In this document: piece after piece, positions 1-10,667 of the stretch
Layout: each line of letters begins with the position of its first letter
Position numbering within the stretch: the first letter of the stretch is position 1
Assembly: GCA_048213135.1 (NCBI GenBank)
Contig: PS015768.1
Location: 1 to 23,183 of the forward strand
Origin: Reclinomonas americana ATCC 50394
Lineage: Eukaryota; Jakobida; Jakobea; Jakobida
Reading direction: 5' to 3'
Length of the DNA: 23,183 nt
The notes under the pieces: generated by a model
Told to the model about the DNA's origin: nothing
The model's database searches: none
What the model saw: only the letters and a program-made list of their open reading frames with translations
Made by a program: the position numbers and the translations under genes

Positions 1-2709
1 CGCCGAATTGGATTCGGGTTTCGCCGACGCAACCATTTGCACAGTTGGAGGATACACGGGCAAGCGTGCCGTGGACGACGGTGAGATGACCACAGACGGT
101 GCTGTGGTGGCGCTCAGCATCGGCCGATCAGTCACATTATCATCGTCACTAACACCATCATCATCATCCACTATCATGTCTGCCTCCTCCTCCACAACCT
201 CGAGTACATCGTCGGGTGCCTGCGGCACTGCAATCAAGTGTCCATTCCTGCCATCCACCGGCTCAATCACTCCCTCCAGCTCTTCGTCCACATCGCTCAT
301 GCGTGCGTCGTCGTCGTCGTCGTCAGCAACAACTCTGAGACCAGCGTCAACACCACCACCACCACCGCCACCAACCACCGCTTCCGGTATCACTTCGTCG
401 TGCAGCTCACTATCCACAACCGGCGTCAAATGTCCCTTCTGCTCATCACCATCCACTGCAAGCTCACTCTCCTCGACCATGTCTTCACCAGCACCCACGT
501 CCTCCTCAATATCGTCACCCAGTGGGTCTCGCGCAAATCGCATGATACCCAGCACGTCCTCAGCACTCGCTGTCCCGGCCACATGGAGCGCAGCAAAACA
601 CATCATCACACGACGGTCAATCACGTCCATCGATTCCAGCAGAAAGCGCAACGCATCCAGCGGATCATGAGAGTGCACAATGCGTTCCAGCTCGCGAACC
701 ACCACATCTGCATTCTCCCCTGCCTCCAACCGACGTGTCAATCCACTACGCAGCAACACTCTGCACGTGAGCTCCACGAGACTGACAAAGGTAATAAATG
801 AGAGAGAGAGAGAGTGAGAAAGAGAGACCTGAGTACGCTGACCAAGGTCAATGGATCGCGGATTTGTAGTGAGCACACTTTGAGGACGGTCTCCTGCGGC
901 AACTCGCCATGACAGCGCTCAGCGAACGCGCGGCAATCCTGTGGTGTGAGCTCGCCGATGCGAAAGTGGAAAACAGGTCGATCGTGCAGACGGCGACTGA
1001 GCTCCTTGAAGATACCGCGTTGCGATGTCACCAACACAATGGGACCAAAGCCGGTGTCCGCAGTATCTGCCTCGTCGGCGGCAACAGCGGGATCGGCTGC
1101 ATCCCTGGAGCCGGCAGTGAATGTGGTGAGGAAAAATGCAGCAACAACAACAACAACGACAACGACAATCGTCCACACACCCTCCATTTTCACCACCCTC
1201 GACATCGTCACCGCCAGCCCCTCCACTGCTGCTGCTGCGTCGGCGTTTTGAAGGCGCAGCGGCACTGGTGGGTCGTGAGGGCGCTGGAGACGGAGCTGTG
1301 CACAGGCGATGAGGCTGTGGTGGACGGAGAGCAACAGGAGCACGCTGTGAACCATCGTCCTTGCGTCGCCGTCGATGCATCATCTGCATACTCTTCTCCT
1401 CGGCTCTGCGCACGGCGAGAGCCAGTTTGTCGACACCGTCGTCGCGCGCGTACGGCACCACGCGCAGCACCTGCACACAGTCGTGACTGTCAACAGAAAC
1501 ACGACACGATCGGAGAATAAACGCGCTACCTGCTGCGCCGAGAAGGCGTTGTCGAGCAGTACCAGGCGCCGCAGTGGGGCCTCGTCAGCGTACAGTACGC
1601 GTTGAAATGCATTCAGTACGGCCGTCTCATCCTCGCCCTCCAACTGGTGGGCACGCATCGGGTTGATTTGTTCCAGCAGCTGCACGGCGGCGTCCATCGA
1701 GGGGAGACTCTCGCGCACAGTGGCGTCGCCACGCATGTCGATTTGCACTGCAGTGCCTCGCGTGCCCCATCGCTCGGTCTCTGGCACATCCTCCGCCTCG
1801 CCGTTCTCGTGGAACCACTGACACAACTGGAGAGCCAGGGTGGTCTTGCCAGAGCCAGGCGCTCCCTCGATCACCACCACGCAGCCCGCTCGCGCACCGC
1901 GCTCACCACCTGTGTGACGAATCAGCACAAAGCAGACGCACACCAGCGCACAGCGTGCAGCCGAGAACGCAACTCACGAGTCCCGCCTGCACTCGCTGCA
2001 GGCACCGCTCCAACTCGGTTCGATGCGAAGGGAACAGCCACGGCGGCGGCATGGCCACACGATACACGGGTGGCGGCTCTTCGGGAACGTGATCTTCCAG
2101 CTCCAGCGGCGGTGGCGGTCGCCCATCGTCAACACCACCCTCACCAGGACCACTGCCAGCCTGCGCTCCCTCGGCACCATCTATGAAATCGGCGACGGCC
2201 GCCGACAGCACAGAGCGCACAGGCATGAAGGAACGCAGAGCGGCATCCTCTTGAAATCGCACGCGATAGCTCTTGTGTCGGTGCGTGGCGGGATTCTTGA
2301 GCGCGGGGCGTGGACCGCTGCTGCTGCTGCGTGCGGCACCGCCACTGCCATCGGCCTGCTTCTTCTTGGCCGACTCGGCGGCGGCCACGGCGGCGCGCGC
2401 GCGTCTCGCGGGTGACGATGATGCGGCGACCGAGGGAGGCGTGGCACCACGTCGACTGGCAGGCGGCGATGGCGAAGCACCGGAGCGTGACGACGCAGAC
2501 GACGAGGCCACCGACTCGGTGCGTCGTCCACGAGCGGGTGCTGCTGCTGCTGCTGCCGCTGCTCCGGCTGATGCTTTGCTGCTGCTGTTGCTGGGGCTGT
2601 GTTGGGGTGCGCGGCTTGAGGAGGCCGGCGATGAGCTTGATGAGGCAGTGCGCCGGCCACTGCCAGAAGCAGCAGCGGCAGCGGCTGTCGGTCGCTGCTT
2701 GGGCGGCAT
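1..2709 (-). CDS. NB-ARC/STAND-type P-loop NTPase (NB1), 3' end outside window
   Basis: Exons 2709-1974, 1909-1530, 1470-1181, 1104-829 and 781-1; phases agree throughout. Residues 1-140 are low-complexity Ser/Ala/Arg-rich and probably disordered. An RVRF motif lies near 149-152, followed by the region PPPWLFPSHRTELERCL that opens the NTPase. Walker A is GAPGSGKTT at about 262-270; the kinase-2 strand is RLVLLDNAF at about 360; the sensor/kinase-3 strand is IVLVTSQR at about 491. A predicted disordered insert of about 110 residues separates the last two. Helical ARC-like sequence follows, then a Gly- and Asp/Glu-rich tail that stays open to the window edge. The ATG at 2709 is chosen because the frame upstream overlaps the 3' region of the neighbouring gene. 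NB2 at 20443 is a clear paralog. Such NTPases usually act as nucleotide-dependent oligomerising switches in signalling or immunity; that role here is inferred from family only. The first donor is GTTGCG; the canonical-looking GTGAGT 4 nt upstream breaks the frame. Confidence 0.82.
800..827. repeat. GA/TC microsatellite in NB1 intron 4
   Basis: An imperfect (GA)n run on the plus strand. On the coding (minus) strand it forms the CT-rich body of the 47-nt intron 782-828, next to the acceptor. It probably serves as the polypyrimidine tract. Confidence 0.85.
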
Positions 2710-2866
2710 TCGGTCGTAAACTGAAGGGACCAACTTGTCCGACGTCGTCGAGAAGTCCGTCGCAAGCTTGTTGCTGTGTGCTCTACTGCCCGCGAAACCA
2801 CACAACGTTGTCGAGGATCTACATATCATCGCATTGTGCTGTACACTTCTTGTTTTCACATCATTC

Positions 2867-5800
2867 TCACAACTCCTGCGACCGCTGCTGGTGTGCAGCT
2901 GGTCGCTGCGGCGGCTTGACGTGGGCATGACCGCTTCGCGGCGGTCGGCCACCCTTTGGCGGGCTCTGTCGCCGCGCACCTGAGCTGCTCGCATCGCGAA
3001 CTGAGCGCGCCGCGGCGGTCTTGCCAGCAGAGGCGTCGTCGGCGCTGCGCGTGGAGCGCAGAATGCCGGAGCGAGCAGACGGCGGCAGCTGGAACACGTC
3101 GTCCGGAATGGCGGTGCACGCATCGCTGGCGCAGCTCGGCAAGTTGTCCTTGATGATCTGTGTCAGCGTGCGGGACTGCGCAAAGCTGAGTTCATCGGCC
3201 GTGTACGCTCCCGGCGCTGTGATGAATAATATCCGTGGTCAGCACGACATTGAAAAAGTGAACGCTGCAGTTGATATGGCATGTACACACCGAGGTAGAA
3301 GTAGCGATCGGCATCGCGCGACTCCTCGAACTGGTTCCACAGCATCCAGTGCTGCGTCCAGCCGAATGGGCTGTTGTCGGCTTCGCCCTCCGACATGAGA
3401 CCTGCATGTTGATCGCGATCAGCAAGAGAACCAAACAGTGGGAACGAGTGTGCTCATTTGCAACGCACCCATCCAGAGGTCGACCAGCTGCACGTTGTCG
3501 TACGTCTTGCCATCTGCGTAATCAGACGACGCGCGTAAGCGTTGGAAGACACACAAACACTTGCGTCGCAGTGGACGCAACTCTCCGGGTAGAACCGGGT
3601 GCCGTAAGTAGCACGCAGATTGGCGGCGTACGGCGCGCCGCAAGTGGCGGTGGACACGTTGCATTGTCCCGGGTTGCCGGGGTAGCAGTCGGTGTCGACC
3701 GCGCAGGTGCAATGGCCGCGGTCGGCGCCGTCGGGCCACACGCAGTTGCCGGTGCCGCAGTCGTCGTTGCCCCAGCAATCACGCGGGCCCTCTTGCGTAA
3801 TCTGCTCGAACGTCAGCAGGTCGCGCGGGTAGTCGTTGGCCTCCCACCAGCTCGGCAGGCCGTGCTCACGCGCACGCTGAATGTTGAAGGCCGCCAGATC
3901 TGCGAGGCGACGCATGTTAGCAGGTGCCTCCTTTCCCAGCACGGCGGCACGGTGCAACTCACCAAACACGATTCCGCGATCGCACATCTGGAAGTTGCGC
4001 AAGCTGTTCACCACGAACGTGTCGCTGCACGAAACAAACGAGACATATGAGCAGTCTGCAGGATTCACATTCAAGTGTGAAAAGATAAACGAACCGGTCC
4101 TGAGCAGACGACGTGGCGGCGCCGGCGAGAACCGGACCCACGCCAATGGTGGACACTGGCGAACTGTGAAACGGCAAGGAGCGGGATGAGCGCATGATGC
4201 AGTACTGGTGAACAGTCTCTTCGCAAAACACGCAACGAGGCCGCTGGCTGCAGAATGGTTGACGCAGTCGAAACGCTGGTGTTGGCAACAGTCGGATATC
4301 CAGGCAGGTTGTTGGCCAGCTTCGCGGTGTCCGACACCAACGAGTGCAGGCGGAAGGCAGCGTGTGCCCACTCGTTGCGGACGCGAGGATTCATCGAGGT
4401 GACACCGGCGTAGTCGTCGACAAATGACGGCATGGCCTCGCCAGCGTCCGGCACGTAGTCGAGCCAGAAGACTGTGTACACATATCAAAGCGAGGTGAGC
4501 ACGCAACACCGGAGCAGCTTGCTGAACTGTGAAAAACGCAACTCTTGCGCAGGAAGTCGACAAACACAATCTTCTGGTACTCGCCAATCAGCAAGTGACG
4601 GGCCTCCTGGAAGAGCGCCTCGTCGTCGGAGAGGTTGAGAGTGGTGCGAAGCTTGAGCAGAGCACTGCCGCAGTTGGCCGGCGCCGTTGTGGCAACATTC
4701 AGGCAGTCGGCAATGCGGTTGTGCTCGCGCAAGAACAGCGTGTGCAACGCCAGCAGGTTGAGGTTGTCGCTCACACGAACGTCACCCGCCACAAAGTAGT
4801 TCGGGCTGTTGTCCACCGGCTGGTTCGGCAGCCCCATGGTGTTCAGTGGCAGCAGAGGTCCGTCGGGACCGTTGGAGGTGAGCATGCGACCGCCACTCAG
4901 GGTGCGGAGCGCCTTGGAGCGATACACATCACTGCCGTAGACCATGGAGGCTGTTGGGTGGCAAGGTAAGCACCATCGCATAGCGTTGCAAGAAACGGAT
5001 AGCAAGCGTGCGCACCATCGATAAAGTGAGTGACCTGGTTGCTCTGGTCTGGCATGTCGTCCTGCGATGCAGACGTACGAAAATGAGCACCACAATGACA
5101 CACAAATGGATGCAAACAACACGAATTACGCAACAGTGGGCTTGTCGAGAACCTCGGTGAATCGGTTGCGTTGCATCGGGATCGACGTCGAGGCGCCATT
5201 GCACGAGATCGGGTCGCCGGCAGCAATCGGAATGTCTGCACTCTGCGGCAGTGGCACAAACAAGTTCTTGAGAGTACGCGTCTCCTTGCGCGCCAGATCC
5301 ATGTCGTGTGCCACCAGCTGTGCGCGCCAACATTGTCAGTTTCGCAATCGAAGCCAAATGTGCAGGTCCAGTACACACCTGACCAAAGGCCCAGAACATG
5401 TTGGTGAGGCCGTAGCGCGACGGCATGTCGACGCTCTGCGAGCAGCCCACGTTGGACACGGTGCGGGCCGACGGGCGAGCTGCACAGAAACGCGTTTGGT
5501 AACGCGCGAAATACGGAGCACAGGAAATCAGCAGCGGCACAAAGAAAAACTCACCAGGCATCTGATCGGCCAAGCCGCACGCCGGCAACGGCGGCTCAAT
5601 GGCGTTCAGTGGGGCCGAGGTGCGATTGGTAAAGTCACAGAAGCAGCGGTTGCCCTGTGGTGTGGCCAGGGAGCTGCCGGGGAGCGCCGGGTTGCCGGGC
5701 GGAGCAATCATGGCACCCGTCGTGGCATCACAGCCAAAGTACTGCGCGGCATATCGTCAGTGCCAAATTGTAAGTTAACAACGAAAAAAAGGGAAGAAAA

Positions 5801-8800
5801 GGTACCTTGACTGGATTGAAGAAGTGGTAGTACCCCTGCAAGGCAAACAATCATGAGTGCAACGGAGAGATACCATTGCGACAGCAGTGGTCGTACGCAC
5901 TCCGCACGCGGTGCCGACTTGCTCATTCGTCACGTTGCAGGAGCCGTCCAGAGTACGGTACCGAGAGGCCAGTGCGGCGGTGCACGATGGCGGCGGCCAG
6001 GTAAATGCCGGGCACACCAGCCCAGTCTCGAGATCATCCGACGGATCGCTCAGCTTGCTAATGGCGCCAGAGGTAGCCTTGAGCTGTGCGGTCATCCAGT
6101 ACTGCGCGAACAATTTGCATGGTGAGAGTGCAGACGAGAAGGAAAGACACACGCGACGTGACACTCAAGTCTCACCGTCTTGTTCGGCGCCAGACCCGTG
6201 ACCGTGGCAGCAGCACTGAGGGAACTGGCCGGCCACGCCACCGGACCAGCCGCCGGTGCCGACGTGTTCGACGACTTGGTGTCCGGGTCGTAGAAGAACA
6301 AAGAGACCGTTGTGCCGGCGGGCGGCTGCGAGTCGGCCTTCACAGTGACAATCAGTGTGCGAGCAATGCCGGTGCCGGCGGCAGGCGGAGCTGCCGAGTC
6401 GACTTGCAGTCGTGCCGCGAGGAACGTGTACGTCAGCGGTGTGAATGCCGACTGCACGCCGTCCACCCAGTCGTTGTCGTTGATGCGAGCCAACAGACGG
6501 ACCTTGAACTGGTATCCAGTGGCCGGCGATAGGTTCCTGCACAATCACAGCAGCAGCAGAGTGAGCACGAGATATGAGCATTGCATCACAATGTGCAGTT
6601 ACTCACCAGATCGTGCAGTCCTTGGAGACGCCGGTAGGCAACCACGTGCACCACGAGACATCGTTGAGGTTGGCGGCGTTGGCGGGATCCGGCATCGCGA
6701 ACACAAAGTATGCCTACGCAAAAGAGAAGCGGTGAGCTCAAAACCCGCATCAAAGCAACCACTCGTAGCGACACACCTCGGGGTAATTGTGCGTCGGGCC
6801 CTGCACATTGGCATGCAGGTGGTCCGAGTTGTCGGCGTACACATTGGCCACGGGCACGCCGGCCAAGTTGGTGTAGCGTCCGGTGTAGGTCTGCCATGTG
6901 AATCCGCTGACCGCTGTGGGCGTCACAATGCGCGCCTTAAAACTGTACTTGGTCACCGGCTGCAGGCCAGTGATTGTGGTGGTCACGGTGGTGGCACCCG
7001 CCGGCCATGTCGATGGAGACACGGTGGCCGGTCCCACCATGGCCTTGGCGACATCGTCCCAGAAGTAGGCCTGTGTGAGAGAGCACGGTGAGAAGCTAAA
7101 CGAGACGAAGGGCAATGGCGAGAGAAAGGATGCAAACCTCAATCGACATGTTGGCCTGCGAGAGCGCGCGGTCGGCAGTCAGCATCAACAGCATCGAGTT
7201 GGACGAGAGATCGTCGGTATCGGCGCTCAGGTTGACATCGATCAGCGTGTAAGCGGTGGCTGTGGGTGCAGACCAGGCACCCGTGGAGGATCCAGAGGTG
7301 AAGCGAGCGACAAAGTTGTAGCCAGTGGCCGGCGTCAGACCCCACACGGTGCACGAGGTGGATGAACCGTCGGCTGGACGGGTCGTCGTGCACACCGAGG
7401 TAATCGCCGAGGTGGCAGAATCCACTCGACCGACCTCTGCGTATGCGGAGAGGACGATCAGTGTGCATGCGCATCGGAAGGTGTGCGTAATCTGAGCCAG
7501 TCTGACAACGGTACTCACCAAACTTGGGATTGGTCAGCGAGGCGCTGGGAGCGGGACCGCTCAACAGCACCGTGAGACCAGTGGTGGACTTGGGCGCGCT
7601 AACTGCCACAGTGGGTGTGCCATTGACTTGCGTACTGACGCTGGCCGACGCCGACGAGACGAGCGACGAGCCGCCGCCCGTCACCACCAGCTGCACCTGG
7701 AAGCGGTACGCGGTGGCCGGAGTCAGGTTCACCACCGTGACGCTGGCCGCGGCACTGCCGGCTGCCCACACAAACGGCGACGGCGACGTGGTGTACGTCG
7801 GTGAGGTGGCGCCGTTGGGGAACACCAGCAGCGTCGCATTGGCCGGCACCGTGCCCGTCACCGTCACCGGCAGCACCTGGACGCACGAGGTGAGCCACAC
7901 AAAGCACGACAACAGCGAGCACAGCAACAGCAATAACCAACCAAACTCGACGTGGGCGACGACGCCGACTGTGTCACGGTGCCAATGGTCAGCGTGTTGC
8001 TCAGTGCCGTAAAGAAAGAGGCGGACGCCGCAGAACGCGCGCCGCTTCGGTTGGTGCTAGTCGAAGTGCCGAGAGTGCACCGGGCCACAGCCGTGTACGC
8101 CGTTCCGGCCGTCAGGCCGGTCAGAGTGCACGCGGTGGCCGAGCCATCGGTCGGCCACGTGCAGGTGCTGCTGCTGTAGTCGACGCCAGTGGCAGGATTG
8201 GTGAACTGGAAGCGCGGGCTGTCGGTGGAGGCAAACGTGTGTGCCGGGCCCGTCACCGTCACGCGCAGCGACGTGGTCGACGGCACCGCCGCCAATACCG
8301 GCGCCGCCGGTACCTGCGACAGCCATGTATACGCCGTCTTGGCCGTCGAGGCATTGGAGGAGCAGCACTTGGTGGTCGTGGGGCACTGCCGTATGCGCGT
8401 GTGAGGAGACGAGGGAAGGAGGGGGAGAGGAGAGAGAGATGTACCGTGCTGAGTCGCGCCTTGGCAGTGATCGAGTACAATGTGTTGGCTGTGAGGCCTG
8501 AGAGTGTGGCCGTCTGTGTCAATGAGGAGGCGACCCATGGCACCGACGCCGAGGCAGTGGCCTCGCCATTCTTGAAAATGTCAATGAACCCGGCGGGGGT
8601 CGGCGATGAGGTGCTGCGCCACGACAGTGACAGTGAGAGACGGGGAGGGACGGGGAAGGCCTCGCACACGTGTGTCGCAACTATGCGACACCAACAGTCA
8701 TGGCCGAGGCCGACGTGGGTGTGAGGGTGAGTGTGATCGAGGCACTCCATGTGGTGCATCTGCGCATGTGCAATGCAAGTTCGTTTAGAGCAGAGGATCA

Positions 8801-8913
8801 GAAGGAACTCTCTGCTCACGCGCGCGCAACGTTTGAGCGCGTGCGGGAGCCGACAGCAGTGCCACTGCGGCGATAAAAACCACGCAGGCGACAAGGAGGT
8901 GGTGTGTGCGCAT
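2867..8913 (-). CDS. Secreted seven-FN3-repeat animal heme peroxidase
   Basis: 22 exons: 8913-8831, 8759-8682, 8613-8445, 8385-7942, 7876-7519, 7436-7138, 7070-6777, 6713-6607, 6536-6176, 6101-5901, 5835-5806, 5741-5555, 5479-5379, 5317-5153, 5061-5016, 4950-4543, 4471-4237, 4163-4095, 4024-3582, 3513-3469, 3401-3291, 3216-2867. They total 4584 nt (1527 aa). The N-terminus is a signal peptide (MRTHHLLVACVVFIAAVALL...ARA). Seven FN3-like repeats of about 100 aa follow, each with a motif like GLTPATGYNF. The peroxidase domain starts at YRTLDGSCN (779). It carries distal FGQLVAHDMD (His908), FIDASMVYGSD (about 972), GDVR (Arg1033), HTLFLREHNR, AAFRLHSLV (His1153) and FNIQRAREHG (Asn1259). It ends with WMGGLM and SRDADRYFYL. 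An 8-Cys insert lies at about 1290-1338; the C-terminal tail is basic and Pro-rich. The family oxidises halides or organic donors with H2O2; active-site changes make activity uncertain. There is no transmembrane segment, so it is probably extracellular. Confidence 0.93.
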
Positions 8914-9399
8914 CTGGGAGCGAGAAAAAAGTTTTATTGCCGACTCGCGCCGGTTGCATGTCGGGTGGCCCTTCAATTTGAAGGTGGATCCAATGCATCT
9001 CACCCAACTCCCTTTTTGTTCACATCGGCACTCGTCCTCCGGTGCTCACACAGGAGGTGAAAGGGGGGAGAGAGAGCGCGCGGCGGGAGACAAAGAGGGA
9101 GGCGCAAGTATCCGGAATTTCTCGGAATATCGCAGTGTGATTTTGTTCGCGATCAAGTACATACCGACCAACCGGTGGACTGGCGGTGGTGTGGAGGAGG
9201 GAGGTAAAGTGGAAGCCGTAGTGCTTGCATGTCCGGCACGGGTGCGTGTGGGTCAACCGCCGTGTGTGCGCAGCATGTTTTTGTGTGCGTTGCGTGTTCG
9301 GAGTTCGGATCTGCAAACCTGCATGATCATGCCTCGTTTCGGATTGGTGGCAGAGTCCAGTGCATGTCGCATGCGAGGCTTGCCCCTCCACTGCCACTG
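8914..9399. other. Intergenic region with no recognised gene
   Basis: This is the upstream region of the peroxidase gene, which reads leftward from 8913. I see no convincing coding exon, tRNA or TATA element. It contains short purine-rich runs (about 9060-9100) and an AT-richer stretch at about 9115-9170. Open frames here have no family signal and overlap one another on both strands. Confidence 0.6.
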
Positions 9400-9520
9400 G
9401 GTGCGGTGCGCTGCGGTCACTGGCACATCCTCCGCGTCGCCTTTCTCGCGCAAGCACGGACACAACTGGAGCCAGCGATCTTGCGAGAGTCGGATGCTCC
9501 CTCGATCACCACCACGCAGC
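9400..9520 (-). pseudogene. Decayed copy of the NB1 P-loop exon
   Basis: On the minus strand this matches NB1 exon 2. The 25 nt at 9496-9520 are identical to 1861-1885, and the 16 nt at 9420-9435 are identical to 1781-1796. Between them the sequence is clearly alignable but has lost a net 4 nt, which shifts the frame. The Walker A motif GAPGSGKTT has become GASDSRKIA, so the Gly and Thr needed for nucleotide binding are gone. The rest of the NB gene is not visible around it, so this looks like a partial duplicate rather than a whole retired gene. Similarity fades beyond about 9375 on the far side. Confidence 0.82.
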
Positions 9521-9691
9521 TGGTACAGTCCAAGCACTGCAGTCGAGCTGACCTCTTTCACCAAACCTTGGATACCGGAAGAGCAAAATCCATCCACATG
9601 CATTGCCACTGGTTGCAAGTTTCTTTACGTACAAAGAAGGGCAGCAATTGCAAGCACCCACCCCAAGCTGCGATCGCGCCACAGCATGCTA
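9521..9691. other. Spacer downstream of the small secreted gene
   Basis: Probable 3' UTR of the minus-strand gene ending at 9692. I see no AATAAA-like signal on the minus strand and no exon. Confidence 0.5.
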
Positions 9692-10320
9692 TTACATGCA
9701 CGCCGCCATGACAATCTGGTTCTCCTCATCGAGAGCGAGCGTCAATCGCGACTCCATATAATCGTTGCTCATCCAGCTCTGATGCGCATACGCATTCTCC
9801 GTGCGAATCACACGCAGTCGGTTCGCCGGCAGTCGGCTCATGGAGCGCGTAGCACCCTCGGACACCGCATCAATCAGGTCGCTCCTGTGCACGCGGAGAG
9901 TGAATACCCGTTTCTGTCTGTCAGGAATCCACATGAGCGTAACTTGAGCACGAGGTCATCGCGGTGGCGGTACGACTCCAGCTGCTGGCGTGACATGTTG
10001 GTGTCGTCGACAAGTTGGCGGTAAGGGAGCGCGCTCAACTACACAAAATAGCACATCAGTCAAGTGCGTGTGTGTGAGTGAGTGAGTGAGTGTGTGACAC
10101 GCAACAAAGTCCTGGTGGCAGTACGCTGGGCCTGAGTGTGGCTCACGCTCCACCATGCTCTGCGCGGGGAGACGAGGGAGAGAGATGAGAGAGATGAGCG
10201 TGCCCTCTTTCTCTCTCACACACGCTCAACTTTGAGATCCACCACACCGCTGTCGGCTGTGCACATGGCGGCAAGGCAGCAGAGAGCGAAGAGTGCAGAG
10301 AGGGCGATGAAGGCGCGCAT
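9692..10320 (-). CDS. Small secreted protein of unknown family, about 146 aa
   Basis: Exons 10320-10222, 10159-10106, 10038-9944 and 9884-9692 sum to 441 nt and keep one frame. Exon 1 encodes a clear signal peptide (MRAFIALSALFALCCLAAMC followed by TADS). The mature part is about 125 residues, polar, with few Cys, and ends LDEENQIVMAACM. I do not recognise a domain. Intron 2 uses a GTTGCG donor and intron 3 a GTTACG donor; without intron 3 the reading frame would appear shifted near 9943. Exon 1 could instead end at 10231 with a GTTGAG donor; both choices are phase 0. It lies head-to-head with PRMT5, sharing 347 bp of upstream DNA. It could be a secreted effector, inhibitor or matrix peptide; the sequence does not decide. 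Confidence 0.7.
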
Positions 10321-10667
10321 TTTGTGATTAAGAATCGAGGGTCAGATATCGCGAGCAATTGTCATGCGCCGAAGTTGGAGCGAGAGCGAGTGCTGTGGTG
10401 GGAAACAGCAGTGGCGCTGTTGTTTAGAGGATCGGTATGAGTAGTGTGGCCACGCGTGCAACGACAAGCGAGAAGACTTGATGGCGGCAAAATGTGTGCG
10501 TGTCCTGTTTGGTTTTCTGTCTCCGCGCGCATGCAGCTGTAGCTCTCTCGTCTGGTGTAGCGTACGGCATCCACACACACACCACTCGTCACCTGCCCGA
10601 GTTGTCTCTCTCACTTTCATCACCATGTCCCGCGACGTTCATAGTTTTCTCTCTTTCTCAACACGCA
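10321..10667. promoter_or_regulatory. Divergent promoter region between the secreted gene and PRMT5
   Basis: This 347-bp spacer separates two start codons that point away from each other, so it must hold both 5' UTRs and core promoters unless unseen upstream exons exist. It has no TATA box at a convincing position and no gene. It contains short ACAC and CT-rich runs near 10560-10660. The assignment rests on gene orientation only. Confidence 0.6.

Noticed and set aside
8-670. Ser/Thr-rich 220-residue plus-strand open frame
   Set aside because: It is the antisense shadow of the acidic tail of NB1 and has no family signal.
2867-2881. C-terminal QEL of the peroxidase as an ER-retention signal
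   Set aside because: It does not match KDEL/HDEL-type signals closely enough, and the protein otherwise looks secreted.
2735-3398. Overlapping small plus-strand open frames as genes between NB1 and the peroxidase
   Set aside because: They are antisense to the last peroxidase exons and the 157-bp spacer and resemble no protein family.
9930-9960. Apparent frameshift in the small secreted gene
   Set aside because: A 59-nt intron (9943-9885, GTTACG donor, CACAG acceptor) restores one frame to the stop codon, so no mutation is needed.
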